Shown one piece after another: positions 1 through 11,587 of a stretch of 64,000 bases of DNA. Source of the DNA: Nautilus pompilius (Eukaryota; Mollusca; Cephalopoda; Nautilida; Nautilidae); assembly GCA_018389105.1 (NCBI GenBank), contig JACATO010001576.1:1-64000 (forward strand), written 5' to 3'. The notes beneath the pieces are model-generated. The model saw only the letters and a list, made by a program, of their open reading frames with translations, was not told where the DNA came from and did not search any database. The position numbers were made by a program, and so were the translations under genes. How positions within the stretch are numbered: the stretch's first letter is position 1; each line of letters starts with the position of its first letter.

Positions 1-2350
1 CAATGAAGCATTTTCTGCCCCTGATTCTTAACAAACCGCATCCTGGTTGCATACAGGTCCCAGGGCAGTGGATAACTAACTAGATTGAGGCGTAGTTCGA
101 ACCACGGTCGGGTCCGGTTCAGTTTGATTTCCCAGCCGGCTGTGCTTGGCCTTCGGGTATCTTTCCACGCCTGAAGATGAATAGTGCTCGTGTTGATTTC
201 CGTCGCACACCTGTATTTATTCGGGAAAACTGCTCCAACCGTCCATCTATCTCCCCGAGTGGCTCTGAGCCACAGACCCATCTGGCAAACTGCTGATGAC
301 GTCGACGCTGAGCTCTCATCTGTGGTAATCGCGCCCATAATTCGTCAGCACTGAAAACGAATTCATTCTTTCTTGAATTATTTAATCAAAGAACCATCGT
401 TAATGCAATGGCATCTAACAACCTGCTCTACCTTCAAGCAACCATACATCCACAAATTACGGAAACATCGGTACTTGCAATAATTAACGTCGCCAAATCG
501 CTTCTCATTATCACTTTACCTATCAGTTAATGTATTTTTTTTTTTAAAAAGAAGTTAAAGTATCGCTCCATCGTCATGGTAACAAAAATAACTGACTCCA
601 TCCCTCCCATGGTGTCTAGCTGCTGGCTCTTGCTTTTCAGTGCTATCTCGTTGTGCTCTCACCAAGAAATGTTTGGACTGATTCTCTCCCCTTCCCCCCG
701 ACTGAGGACGGGTCGGTCGCACATCGAAACGGAAGTATAATTCACGTGCTCCCCATCTTTACTTTTGTTGGTTCTGTAGCTGAAACATCTCGGCAGTCTA
801 TCACCACCCACCGTCCGACCTGGCATCTGTTGTTCGCGGTATACCCCAGCTACGATTATTTTATAATTTCAAATGATAATTTAAAAAAAAAAAAATGAAT
901 TCGACTTATTCAGCCGAGCTTTTCGCGTAATATTTTAGTGGATAAACATCCGACAGTTAAATAGCTTAGTCAGATCTGATCAGAATTAACGCAGTCAAAC
1001 CTGCGACAACTAAAGATCTGATTATTCAGAAGAGAACCCTCTGGAGTGTAGCCGGGACGGGGCCTGGAGCGCTGATTGAAGCGGCACAAGCGCTATCCAG
1101 TAAAATGGATTTTCCATGACAACGATTTAAATGCCCCTGGTTGCAGAGCTTGGTTGCCAGCTGTCGTGGTTGCCCGTTATAGGGCCTGCATGGATGTCGC
1201 AGATCGAAATTAATTTGTAAGAAATAGCGGGCGGTGTAAAGAGAATAACGGGCCATCGCAAATATGAGAGTGAATTGAGCATATAATCGACATAAAGAAG
1301 GAATCTGACGCGGTATTTGCGTGGCTACGAAGGGGTTTTTTTTTAAAACAAATATAAAGTATTGGCTATTTACTTTATCTTTAGAACCGGCGAGGTCATT
1401 ACTTGGCCTGCTCTTTATTATCTTCCTCGTTTAAATTTATATAATTACCGCGTTAAGATGCTTTCGTTTATTCTTGGAGGAAATCATTGAATCACTGTAC
1501 AGAAGGCATTTATACAGTTGAGATGGAAACGCTAAAGAAATGCTTATTTATATGGCGAATAGACGACTATAATTTCATCCAAAGCTCACTAAGAAAAACA
1601 ACAACAACAAGGATTTCTTTCCTGCGAAAAGTTGTAACAGTTTTATTGTTTTATTTTGTATTTTATCAGCAGCGGGTGAGCAGAAAGAGGAAGTGAGATG
1701 GCCATTCATCAGAATTTAGGGGACTCCTATTTTTGTATACTAGTAATTGGAAAAGTGAATAGCAGGGCCAAATAATTTCCATTCATAAACAAGAGAGTGG
1801 AATCTTGCTGCAGAATCAATCCTGCAACTATTAGTCGACTTCCAAAACGAATTGGATGTTCTTGGAGATACTGTGGCATCACTTTGTTGTCAGGGTTCAA
1901 TTAACTTTACAAACATCACCTATAAAACCTCTGTAGTGACGCCATTATGCTACCACGTCAATGTTGAGTTGTAGGAGCAACTCGTCGTTCTGATATTCGC
2001 TTTATTATAAAACTTAAGCAATTCTAATTTTCACAGCTACACGCCACTTTAAACCAGCATCTCTAAGAAACTATACCGTCTTTCTTGTTTTTTTTCCTGT
2101 TATTTTTAGGGCTGTAAGTTTTTTTCTTCCGTTAGCTCAGCTGTCTAATATTCTCATCCTCTCCTCCAGATGTTCCTCTTCTTCTCCTTGTGGATCTTCT
2201 ATTCGTATTGCTCTCAGTCCTCTGGCGTAACTTTGTAAAGCTTATAAATGTAATTTACTGGAATTCTGCCTGTACTAGCAATACAGGCTTTCCACTGAGA
2301 GCACCTGTTGTTCTGTATTCTTAAAGTTCTAGTATATTCATATCGATACT

Positions 2351-2352
<2 letters not shown>
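1..2352. other. Unique intergenic DNA, no gene recognised
   Basis: No frame here longer than about 80 codons resembles a known family, and stops are frequent in all frames. Small points of note are a T11A5 homopolymer junction at 535-550, a T9A4 junction near 1336, and a 13-base word TATTTAATCAAAG at 379-391 that recurs at 10835 and 15592. I see no transposase or SINE signal. Confidence 0.6.
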
Positions 2353-2416
<64 letters not shown>

Positions 2417-2418
2417 AG

Positions 2419-2449
<31 letters not shown>

Positions 2450-2556
2450 TGTAGATGGAGGAAGAAGAAGGGAGGAGAAAGAGGAGATGGAAGAAAGAGA
2501 GAGAGAGGAGAGAGAGAGGAGAGATGTAGATGGAGGGAGAGAGAGAGAGAGAGAGA

Positions 2557-2601
<45 letters not shown>

Positions 2602-2664
2602 TCGATGGAGGAAGGAGAGAGAGAGAAAGAGAGAGAGAGGGAGAGAGAGAGAGAGGGAGAGAGC
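2353..2664. repeat. Compound (GA)n microsatellite with GAGATGTAGATGGAG interruptions
   Basis: A purine-only plus strand made of an almost pure (GA)30 run followed by GA blocks broken by GATGTAGATGGAGG-type insertions, which recur three times near 2448, 2523 and 2599. Homopurine/homopyrimidine mirror tracts of this length can form triplex (H-) DNA. The Ser-Leu or Glu-Arg frames that span it on both strands are translation artefacts of the dinucleotide. Confidence 0.95.
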
Positions 2665-3843
2665 ATTCCGACCGATTGCGCAGGTGGCAAATAGAACAAG
2701 ACAAACTTAATAATTGGAGCTGTTAACTTTTATGACGAAAAAAAGAATCTCTGCCTATCCACGTTGTTTCAGGTGTAACCATGCTAGCATGTAATCCTTG
2801 TCGGCCACTTTACTGTGAATTCTGCCCGAGATTTCTGAAAACATTTATTTATCGAACCGCACACACATCTAAAGGTCCGACCTGACTGTTACGTATTGAC
2901 TGAACTTCCTGTGGCCCTCCTTTCTTCCCTTAAACAAATTTCGAATGTTGACCCGTGAGTAAATAACACTTTTAGCCAACCAACAAAACGTCTAAGTTTT
3001 GAACTCAGGCTCATCCGATAATTACCGGCTAAGCTAAGGTTGAGATTTTTATGTATTGCTATCGTCCGCCGACAATCTTCCCTTTCTGTTGTCCATCCCG
3101 CATTTTTCCTTCCCTCTTCTCCTAGTTTGGGATACGTCACTTGGGAAAAATGTTTCATTTTAAGGCAATGCGTCGCACGGAATTGGTTATGCGAGCACGA
3201 AGTTTGTATTCAGAACTTTTAAAGAATATAATTTCTAGACTTCATTTCTTTGTAATAGAAGTGCATTCCGCGCGTGCAGCTTTATTATTATCATTATTAA
3301 CGGAAATGCAACATTAAGCAATACACTAAGAAACAGGTCTAGCGGAAAATCTGAATATAAACGAAAGCCAACGATGGGTAAAAGAATCATCTTTGCCTGG
3401 CTGTTCTTTTTTACGTTCCCGGATATGCGGTATAACAGTTCATTAAATCTCTTTAAATCAGAACCGTCATCCTCTGTTGCAAGCTACAAAGATTAGAAAA
3501 TACTCTCCGCCTCTTTGTTTCTTCCGCCAAAGCTGAGCATAAAACGAGAAAGTCCGGTGCAAGGCACCGAGATGATGATTGCAAAAGCTCCTTTCCATTC
3601 CGACATCTTAGAGGTTCTCAATCGAACCAGGTCAATCTCGGTAATCTCGCGGTCAGCTGATAAGTTAATAACTACACCGCTTAGCGCTGCTAGTTCTTGG
3701 TCTTCGATCTCTTAGAACAACGGAACAGAACGGAATTATTTTTGACGTCATCAGAGTGCAGAAATTGGTTAATTTGACGTCGTGTCACGGAAGAAGAACC
3801 TGGGAAGTTTCACTATTTTCTTTTGCAATTTCTAAAACTTTAT

Positions 3844-3845
<2 letters not shown>
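2665..3845. other. Unique intergenic DNA, no gene recognised
   Basis: No recognisable coding sequence. A perfect TGACGTCA octamer lies at 3743-3750, and a near copy (TGACGTCG) follows about 30 bases later. The short frames at 2889-3222 and 3515-3715 have no family resemblance. Confidence 0.55.
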
Positions 3846-3913
<68 letters not shown>

Positions 3914-3952
3914 GTACTGATGTCATATCTCTTCTGTCATCATCACATCATC

Positions 3953-4018
<66 letters not shown>

Positions 4019-4054
4019 CTGATGTCATATCTCTTCTGTCATCATCACATCATC

Positions 4055-4096
<42 letters not shown>

Positions 4097-4152
4097 CTGA
4101 TGTCATATCTTTCTGTCATCATCACATCATCTCATCTCTCCTCTCTCTCTCT

Positions 4153-4201
<49 letters not shown>
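3846..4201. repeat. Compound (CT)n microsatellite with a repeated GTACTGATGTCAT insert
   Basis: Long (CT)n runs are interrupted three times, at about 3914, 4016 and 4094, by nearly the same insert: GTACTGATGTCATATCT followed by a TCATCATCACATCAT stretch. The insert contains TGATGTCA, one base from the CRE octamer TGACGTCA. The same GTACTGA(C/T)GTCA core recurs within CT tracts at 53.5 kb and, inverted, at 60.3 kb. The Ser/Leu-rich open frames across it are not evidence of a protein. Confidence 0.93.
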
Positions 4202-4205
<4 letters not shown>

Positions 4206-4762
4206 CCAGTGGCTTTCAATTAATTGTGAAAGTGAAGTCGATATTTTAGTAGTCTCACGATTTACGACATACATAATTAAGTTAATGCCACAAATAGATT
4301 TGAATAATAAATAAATAAATACTAGAATAGACAGGTGGGGTGTGCGGACTATAAAAAGGTTTTAATCCGTGCGCGACTCTCTGGAGGCTGAAAGACAGAC
4401 CTCCTGCAGTAGATTATGGTAAGGAAGTAATAGCATAGATGCCAAAGGCTGCGACAATTACCGTAGCACTGTGTCGTGCGGTAGTTTCCATGGTTATTGC
4501 TGTAAACAAATAACTGAAGATGACACTTTCAACTTCACGGTAGAGAGCCCAGAGCTTTTCCGAGCAAAGGATTTTACGGCCATTGAATTATATATTATGT
4601 AAATATTACATTTACCATTCTATCTAACCCTGTAGGAAATGTATAAGTATTCATTTACCGAAAGAAAAATAGTCGTTTATTTATTCATTTATTATTCAGT
4701 GTTATTCGAACAATCATAAAAACGTTTTGTGTAGGTCACTCTTACATTATTTGAACAATGAA
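4202..4762. other. Unique intergenic DNA between two repeats
   Basis: AT-rich, with a TAAATAAATAAAT run near 4305. No gene or element recognised. Confidence 0.55.
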
Positions 4763-7200
4763 TCTTTCCTCAGAGATACAAACGGCTGACGAGAGCTACA
4801 CTGCCAGCTGATCAAACCTTTCCTCAAATCTACAAACGATTGGCGAGAGCTACACTGCTGGCCGATCAAACCTTTCCTCAGAGATACAAACGGCTGACGA
4901 GAGCTACACTGCTGGCTGATCAAACCTTCCTCAGAGATACAAACGGCTGACGAGAGATACACTGCTGGCTGATCAAACCTTTCCTCAGAGATACAAACGG
5001 CTGACGAGAGCTACACTGCTGGCTGATCAAACCTTTCCTCAAATCTACAAACGGTTGGCGAGAGCTACACTGCTGGCCGATCAAACCTTTCCTCAGAGAT
5101 ACAAACGGCTGACGAGAGCTACACTGCTGGCTGATCAAACCTTTCCTCAGAGATACAAACGGCTGACGAGAGCTACACTGCTGGCTGATCAAACCTTTCC
5201 TCAAATCTACAAACGGTTGGCGAGAGCTACACTGCTGGCCGATCAAACCTTTCCTCAGAGATACAAACGGCTGACGAGAGCTACACTGCCAGCTGATCAA
5301 ACCTTTCCTCAAATCTACAAACGATTGGCGAGAGCTACACTGCTGGCCGATCAAACCTTTCCTCAGAGATACAAACGGCTGACGAGAGCTACACTGCTGG
5401 CTGATCAAACCTTTCCTCAGAGATACAAACGGCTGACGAGAGATACACTGCTGGCTGATCAAACCTTTCCTCAGAGATACAAACGGCTGACGAGAGCTAC
5501 ACTGCCAGCTGATCAAACCTTTCCTCAAATCTACAAACGGCTGACGAGAGCTACACTGCTGGCCGATCAAACCTTTCCTCAGAGATACAAACGGCTGACG
5601 AGAGCTACACTGCTGGCTGATCAAACCTTTCCTCAGAGATACAAACGGCTGACGAGAGCTACACTGCCAGCTGATCAAACCTTTCCTCAAATCTACAAAC
5701 GGCTGACGAGAGCTACACTGCCAGCTGATCAAACCTTTCCTCAAATCTACAAACGATTGGCGAGAGCTACACTGCTGGCCGATCAAACCTTTCCTCAGAG
5801 ATACAAACGGCTGACGAGAGCTACACTGCTGGCTGATCAAACCTTTCCTCAGAGATACAAACGGCTGACGAGAGATACACTGCTGGCTGATCAAACCTTT
5901 CCTCAGAGATACAAACGGCTGACGAGAGCTACACTGCTGGCTGATCAAACCTTTCCTCAAATCTACAAACGGTTGGCGAGAGCTACACTGCTGGCCGATC
6001 AAACCTTTCCTCAGAGATACAAACGGCTGACGAGAGCTACACTGCCAGCTGATCAAACCTTTCCTCAAATCTACAAACGGCTGACGAGAGCTACACTGCC
6101 AGCTGATCAAACCTTTCCTCAAATCTACAAACGGCTGACGAGAGCTACACTGCTGGCTGATCAAACCTTTCCTCAGATCTACAAACGGTTGACGAGAGCT
6201 ACACTGCCAGCTGATCAAACCTTTCCTCAAATCTACAAACGGCTGACGAGAGCTACACTGCCAGCTGATCAAACCTTTCCTCAAATCTACAAACGGCTGA
6301 CGAGAGCTACACTGCCAGCTGATCAAACCTTTCCTCAAATCTACAAACGGCTGACGAGAGCTACACTGCCAGCTGATCAAATCTTTCCTCAAATTTACAA
6401 ATGGCTGACGGGAGATACACTGCCAGCTGATCAAACCTTTCCTCAAATCTACAAACGGCTGACGAGAGCTACACTGCCGGCTGATCAAACCTTTCCTCAA
6501 ATTTACAAACGGCTGAAGAGAGCTACACTGCTGGCTGATCAAACCTTTCCTCAGATCTACAAACGGCTGACGAGAGCTACACTGCTGGCTGAGCAAACCT
6601 TTCCTCAGAGATACAAACGGCTGACGAGAGCTACACTGCCAGCTGATCAAACCTTTCCTCAAATTTACAAACGGCTGACGAGAGCTACACTGCCAGCTGA
6701 TCAAACCTTTCCTCAAATCTACAAACGGCTGACGAGAGCTACACTGCCGGCTGATCAAACCTTTCCTCAAATTTACAAACGGCTGAAGAGAGCTACACTG
6801 CTGGCTGATCAAACCTTTCCTCAGATCTACAAACGGCTGACGAGAGCTACACTGCCGGCTGATCAAACCTTTCCTCAAATTTACAAACGGCTGAAGAGAG
6901 CTACACTGCTGGCTGATCAAACCTTTCCTCAGATCTACAAACGGCTGACGAGAGTTACACTGCCGGCTGATCAAACCTTTCCTCAAATTTACAAACGGCT
7001 GAAGAGAGCTACAATGCTGGCTGATCAAACCTTTCCTCAGATCTACAAACGGCTGACGAGAGCTACACTGCCAGCTGATCAAACCTTTCCTCAAATTTAC
7101 AAACGGTTGGCGAGAGCTACACTGCTGGCTGATCAAACCTTTCCTCAGAGATACAAACGGCTGGCGAGAGCCACACTGCTGGCCGATCAATCTTTCCTTT
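4763..7200. repeat. 54-bp minisatellite, about 45 copies, with higher-order structure
   Basis: The unit runs from ACCTTTCCTC through an AAACGGCTGACGAGAGCTAC segment to TGGCTGATCAA and is repeated about 45 times. Units differ at a few diagnostic sites: CAGAGATAC, CAAATCTAC, CAGATCTAC or CAAATTTAC; CTGGCT, CCAGCT, CTGGCC or CCGGCT; CTGACG, TTGGCG or CTGAAG. Rare variants are spaced by whole units. AGAGATACACTG occurs at 4953, 5439 and 5871, spacings of 486 (9 units) and 432 (8 units). CTGAAGAGAG occurs at 6513, 6783, 6891 and 6999, spacings of 270, 108 and 108. This shows block duplication and a 108-bp dimer near the right end. Because 54 is divisible by three, frames stay open on both strands for over 2 kb. 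A one-base deletion near 4925 breaks them. I think it is non-coding, with low residual doubt. Confidence 0.97.
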
Positions 7201-7950
7201 TTAGCTTCAGTTGGCTGATCAAACTGTTTATTGATGTAGACTAAATAAGATTTTTGAAAACTGTCAATACGACGCCAGCTGTTATTTGTAGATAGAAAGA
7301 CGAGTGGCAGACCTCATGAAAAAGCCGCATAAATGGACTAAGGATTGGCACAGAGCTGTCGGGACCCCCACCTCCTCGTCTTTATTAGCGAACTCCGACA
7401 TAAATGGATAACAGTTTGAAAATGAAAAGCAGACGGAAAACGTCTAGATCGAGTGATTCGTGCACATAATTAAGATTTTAAAAGGAAAAACATCTGAATG
7501 ATATAAAATTTACAAATCCGAATTTAGATTACTGTTGTGAACAACACTCAGAGAGCGACCTTTTACACCACTACTGGCTAGATAACTTAAAAAAATATGC
7601 ATAATCAAAATACTGAGTAAAATTTTAAGGATGTTTCAGACCTAATGATGCACTGTTAACTTTTAGCACTTTTTCGTATATTAGATTGCAAGCAAATATG
7701 AAATTAACCAGTATCACTAAAATGTAGTTTTTATCTACCCTTATATATCTAATTACTGCTGCCTTTATTTGACTTGAAATGTTTAACGACTGTAAGTAGA
7801 TCTGATGAACTGCAGACTAATGAGCCAATTTGTATTATTAGTTTTGTAGTTAAGGGCACTTCTGAACCAGCCAGGGTTTCCACGCCATCGGATCTCTTTT
7901 GCTTTAAATGGACTGCTCGATAGCGAGGTCGTGGAAATATCACGATAACG
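7201..7950. other. Unique AT-rich intergenic DNA
   Basis: The last partial units of the 54-bp array fade out by about 7235. After that I see nothing but AT-rich unique sequence with many stops. Confidence 0.55.
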
Positions 7951-8021
7951 GACGTGACTGGACGGGACGTGACGTGACGTGACGTGACGCGACGGGACGT
8001 GACGCGACGTGACGCGTCACC
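7951..8021. repeat. (TGACG)n pentanucleotide microsatellite
   Basis: About 70 bases made of GACGT/GACGG/GACGC pentamers with no other bases between. TGACG is half of the CRE octamer that is over-represented elsewhere in the window, so this may be one source of such sites. Confidence 0.9.
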
Positions 8022-10412
8022 GTAGGAAAACATCTGTCCCCATTTTAAAAAAAGAAAAAACAAAACAAAACCAGGTGAAAACCACCGAAGCAAGAAATAT
8101 ATATTACACGAGTTTTGGGGGACACAAATCAACGCCAGAGGACTGTTCGAGATTATTTATTCCCCCCCCCGCCACAGCTAATCAATGACAAGTCCTATTG
8201 TTAGCTTAACGAATCACCCTAAACCACTGCATTTTTTTATTTACTGCCGAGGTTCTACTGGAAGGTCGCCATTTTATCTACCGTTATTCACTGCGCAGCT
8301 GACATCTTGATGGCGCGAGATGACAGAAATAAACCGTCTGCATGGAGTTTATTACTGGATTTTCTTCACAAAATGGCGTTTGCCATTACAGCCAAAATAG
8401 TGCAGATAACAGGCATCGAGACTAATGCTCTTCCGCCTGCTGATTCAGTTTTCACGCGAGCTCGTCTGGAAGAAACAGCAATGGATTGTGGGAGTGAAAA
8501 ATTCTGAATACTTCCCGTTTCTTGTTCCTAGTTCCGGTCGGTTTGACTATCTCCTCGGGACGGTTTTCTTCATGCACTGAAGTATCGTTCAGCTTACTTA
8601 TTACCCCGGTTCCTTTTAATAAAAGTGATGAATGACGTACAAACTCCAGCGTTGGTCTTCAGGAGATACAATAGAGTCCTGATATGGATGAAGGATCAAT
8701 TGAGTAGATAGGCCAGTGATGCTGAGCAATGTTGGTTCGCACTCTGACTCATCTCTCTCTCTCCTTTCAAACAGACACAAGCCCCCTATTATCTATTATT
8801 ACAAGTCAGAGTAATCTTCTTTAGAAAACGAAACGAATTTAGAAACAGAAATAAAACTGATGATGATGATGATGATGATGTACGAAGCCCTTTTCTGTAT
8901 AATTCACAATATAATAGAGGCTGCGTCTAATCAGGAAGTCGGTGCAGCGAGGAATTAGGGCATTTAGAAAACATAGCGAAATCGGACCAATTTCTTGAGA
9001 TATTTTCTGCTTGAAACTCGATCATCACGAAGTCCCGGTAAGCCGAGCGCCTATCGCAGACACTTGCAACACGGTGAGATCCGATCGCTAAGTCGACGGC
9101 AACGTAAAAACGTACAAATAAAGTGACAGGGCGAACGAACGAAGGAATGGAGTGGCCACTTAACAACAACAACAATAAAACAACCAGGGACGGGAACCGC
9201 CGGAATGCGGAAGAGAAGCGTTGGGGATAATCTTGAGCCAGAGAAGAGCGAAGGCTTAGCCCTCGGACGCGCTGTCGGAAGTGTCATGGAAGCGATCAGC
9301 AGTCAGATTTCATTATCCTTGTTTATGGCTTAATTAGAATGTGTATGTTTTCTTTTCATAATACACCAGACTTGGTTAAAAGCTGGATAAACAGTTGTAA
9401 TATATTAGCAGCTGTATAACCAACGGAACATTAATTTGAAGAAATATGCAAAAAAAAAAAAGGAGAAAAAGCAGACTTTACACGTGTCTTTGGCGAGGCC
9501 ACAGGTGGCTCCCCCACCCGGAGGTTTCCCTTTCCTTAGTCTCTTCTAGAGCGGCGGCCACGTATAAGCTCCGTTATATCCATTTTACGGTTCTGTATCC
9601 CTGATTAGAATTCTCAGTAAAGTGGATCTTTCTCGAGTGTCCGTAAGCATCTCGTGCTGACATCTCCTGGATGTCCTAACTGAGCTAGAAAGTAGGAAGT
9701 GGGTACTTAAAAAAAAAACAACAACAAAAAGGTATAGTGGAGAAGAAGATGGTGTCCGATGGTTCGTCTGTGTTTTCGAGTGGTATTGGTGAGCGACAGG
9801 GAAGTAGCGGCTACTAGCTGAACGTGCCGATTCTCTACCTGAGTCGTTGAGGCCCACGGGTCCCCCTAGGAGAGCTCTTTAATTCTGGATGCCATGAGGG
9901 GGGAGAAATCCTATCAAGGGAGGTAACCCAAACCGAGTCTCCACCTCTACCGGCTGTTCCTTGTTTAAGAAAGAAAACCTCCACTTGATGACGTGGAAAC
10001 TGGACGGTGGTTTAATGTCAGTACCGAGTGTAACCCATCTCTTCTCTCCCCTCCTCTCTCCCCACGGGCTGATCCCTGCGCACCATCTCCTCCCCCGCCC
10101 AGAACTTGCGGTATTCTCTGCCACTCCTCGTGCAAAGCCTGGGCCATTTCATCGATATCGCAAACAGAATGATTCCTCTTTTCTTCACATTACGTTCGAT
10201 TTGATTCCAAAAAAAAAAAAATAATAATAATAACCCATCGGGTTCAAATCCGGTCTGCTAGCAGGACAAGAGAGGAATTGGTGAACTGCTGCAGCTGTAC
10301 GATGAGGTAGCACCAACGGGAAAGCTAAAAAGAAAACTGTCTTAGTGATATCTGTCGGCTTTTATGGTGCCAGTAATAATAACAAGATCCAGCATAAGGT
10401 CATAAGATACGC
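8022..10412. other. Unique DNA with ATGGCG cluster, (GAT)n and a B-box-like site
   Basis: No gene is recognised. Three YY1-type words lie within 120 bases: GTCGCCATTTT at 8265, GATGGCGCG near 8309 and AAAATGGCGTT at 8370. A 65-codon frame starts at the middle one (8310-8507) and matches nothing I know. A (GAT)n tract sits at 8858-8880 and an AAC-rich stretch near 9164. At about 10234 CGGGTTCAAATCCGG matches the tRNA B box (GGTTCRANTCC), but I find no A box upstream, so it is at best a truncated SINE head. Confidence 0.5.
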
Positions 10413-10690
10413 ACTCCCACACGAGGACAGGTCCATAATCCATGGTGCCCCGCTTACGGTGCTACACGAGGACAGGTCCATAATCCATGGTGCCCCGCGT
10501 ACGGTGCCACACGAGAACAGGTCCATAATCCATGGTGCCCCGCGTACGGTGCCACACGAGGACAGGTCCATAATCCATAGTGCCCCGCGTACGGTGCCAC
10601 ACGAGGACAGGTACATAATCCATAGTGCCCCGCGTACGGTGCCACACGAGGACAGGTCCATAATCAATGGTGCCCCGCGTACGGTGAAGA
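10413..10690. repeat. 45-bp minisatellite, about 6 copies
   Basis: The anchor ACACGAG recurs at 10419, 10464, 10509, 10554, 10599 and 10644, exactly 45 apart. The unit includes GACAGGTCCATAATCCATGG and GCCCCGCGTACGGTG. The multiple-of-three unit keeps several frames open on both strands. No protein is inferred. Confidence 0.97.
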
Positions 10691-10861
10691 CTCAATTTCG
10701 GAGATGTGTGGCTGGGGTTTTTTGGTGGTTGCTTCTGTAACTACACAAAAATTTTAAGACAGTAAATGTACAGTCAGGACCAAGACTTCTGCATCCCCTT
10801 GGAAATTGGATATATATATATATATATTTAACGTTATTTAATCAAAGAAACTACAGAACGA

Positions 10862-11587
10862 TAACACAAAGCCTATCGGGAAGCCATCATTTCGGCACTC
10901 GTTTAGTTCTGCCATCTTGAAAGTCGAAGTCGCCATCTGGAGAATGGTTTTGAACCGTAAGGAGAAGGCGACCGTTGGGTGTTTTCAGGTAACAACAGCT
11001 CTTGTTCATAGCCGTCCCCTTTGGTAAAACGTGTGCTTGTGACAAAAGCGCAATCGAGATATGGGCAGATTCCGGATGTTTGGTAGCTGGGATGCTGCAT
11101 CTAGGCTGGAGTCTATTCCTTTTCTCGTACCCCTACACCTCGTTTTTCAAAATAACTGCGGGAAAACTCGTCAGAGTAGAATACTTCGCCATACTCATCC
11201 CTGGTCCAGTTACTGTACGTGCGACAGAACTTCGGGAGATTTTGGGTTGTTGTAGTTTTCCGTCTTTTGCTTAGAAGAAGCTTCTTTCTGGAGGCGGACC
11301 ACTCTTGAAAAGACGTCTTTGATCCCATTCCTTTTCATTTTCCCAGTGAGTGGATGCCGACGGCCCGATCCTGGCGACCACTGATTTCTTTTAGAGTCCG
11401 GACCTGAGAGCAGCTTCATAGCCCCTCACCCCACCCAAGTTTCCCTGCGTTTCTTGATGGTATTAGATGCTGCGTTTTGGCTGGCGGAGCCTTTGCTGAC
11501 CGTCTCGTGACTGCTAAAACCTTCACGAAGTACAGCGATGGCTGAACGTGTTTCCAAGACGGTACGTCTCTTCTCCAATGGCTTCAT
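10862..11587 (-). pseudogene. Tc1-like transposase relic A
   Basis: Reading the minus strand from an ATG at 11587, one can follow a Tc1-type transposase order. An HTH-like N-terminus contains REGFS..ETVSK, and an SGRRHPLTGK segment sits where Tc1 proteins have the GRP linker. WTRDEYGEVFYSDEF (first catalytic Asp, near 11170) corresponds to the family's W..VLFSDES. A KHPES motif follows near 11080, then LPKGTAMN, then FQDG (second catalytic Asp near 10915) where relatives have QDGAPCH. In-frame stops and phase changes break it. I cannot see the C-terminal SPDLNPIE block before the 45-bp array, nor any terminal inverted repeats. Known of the family: cut-and-paste DD34E transposases inserting at TA. 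Inferred: inactive for a long time. Confidence 0.78.

Noticed and set aside
2214..2704. Ser/Leu-rich or Glu/Arg-rich proteins over GA/CT tracts, here and at 3.8, 21.3, 43.3, 44.3, 48.7 and 60.2 kb
   Set aside because: Direct translation of dinucleotide repeats.
4920..7244. A 729-756 residue repeat protein on either strand of the 54-bp array
   Set aside because: Both strands are open because the unit is a multiple of three, a one-base deletion near 4925 breaks the frames, and unit variants show no codon-position pattern.
10345..10740. 131-residue protein with 15-residue repeats
   Set aside because: Explained by the 45-bp array, and four overlapping frames are open there.
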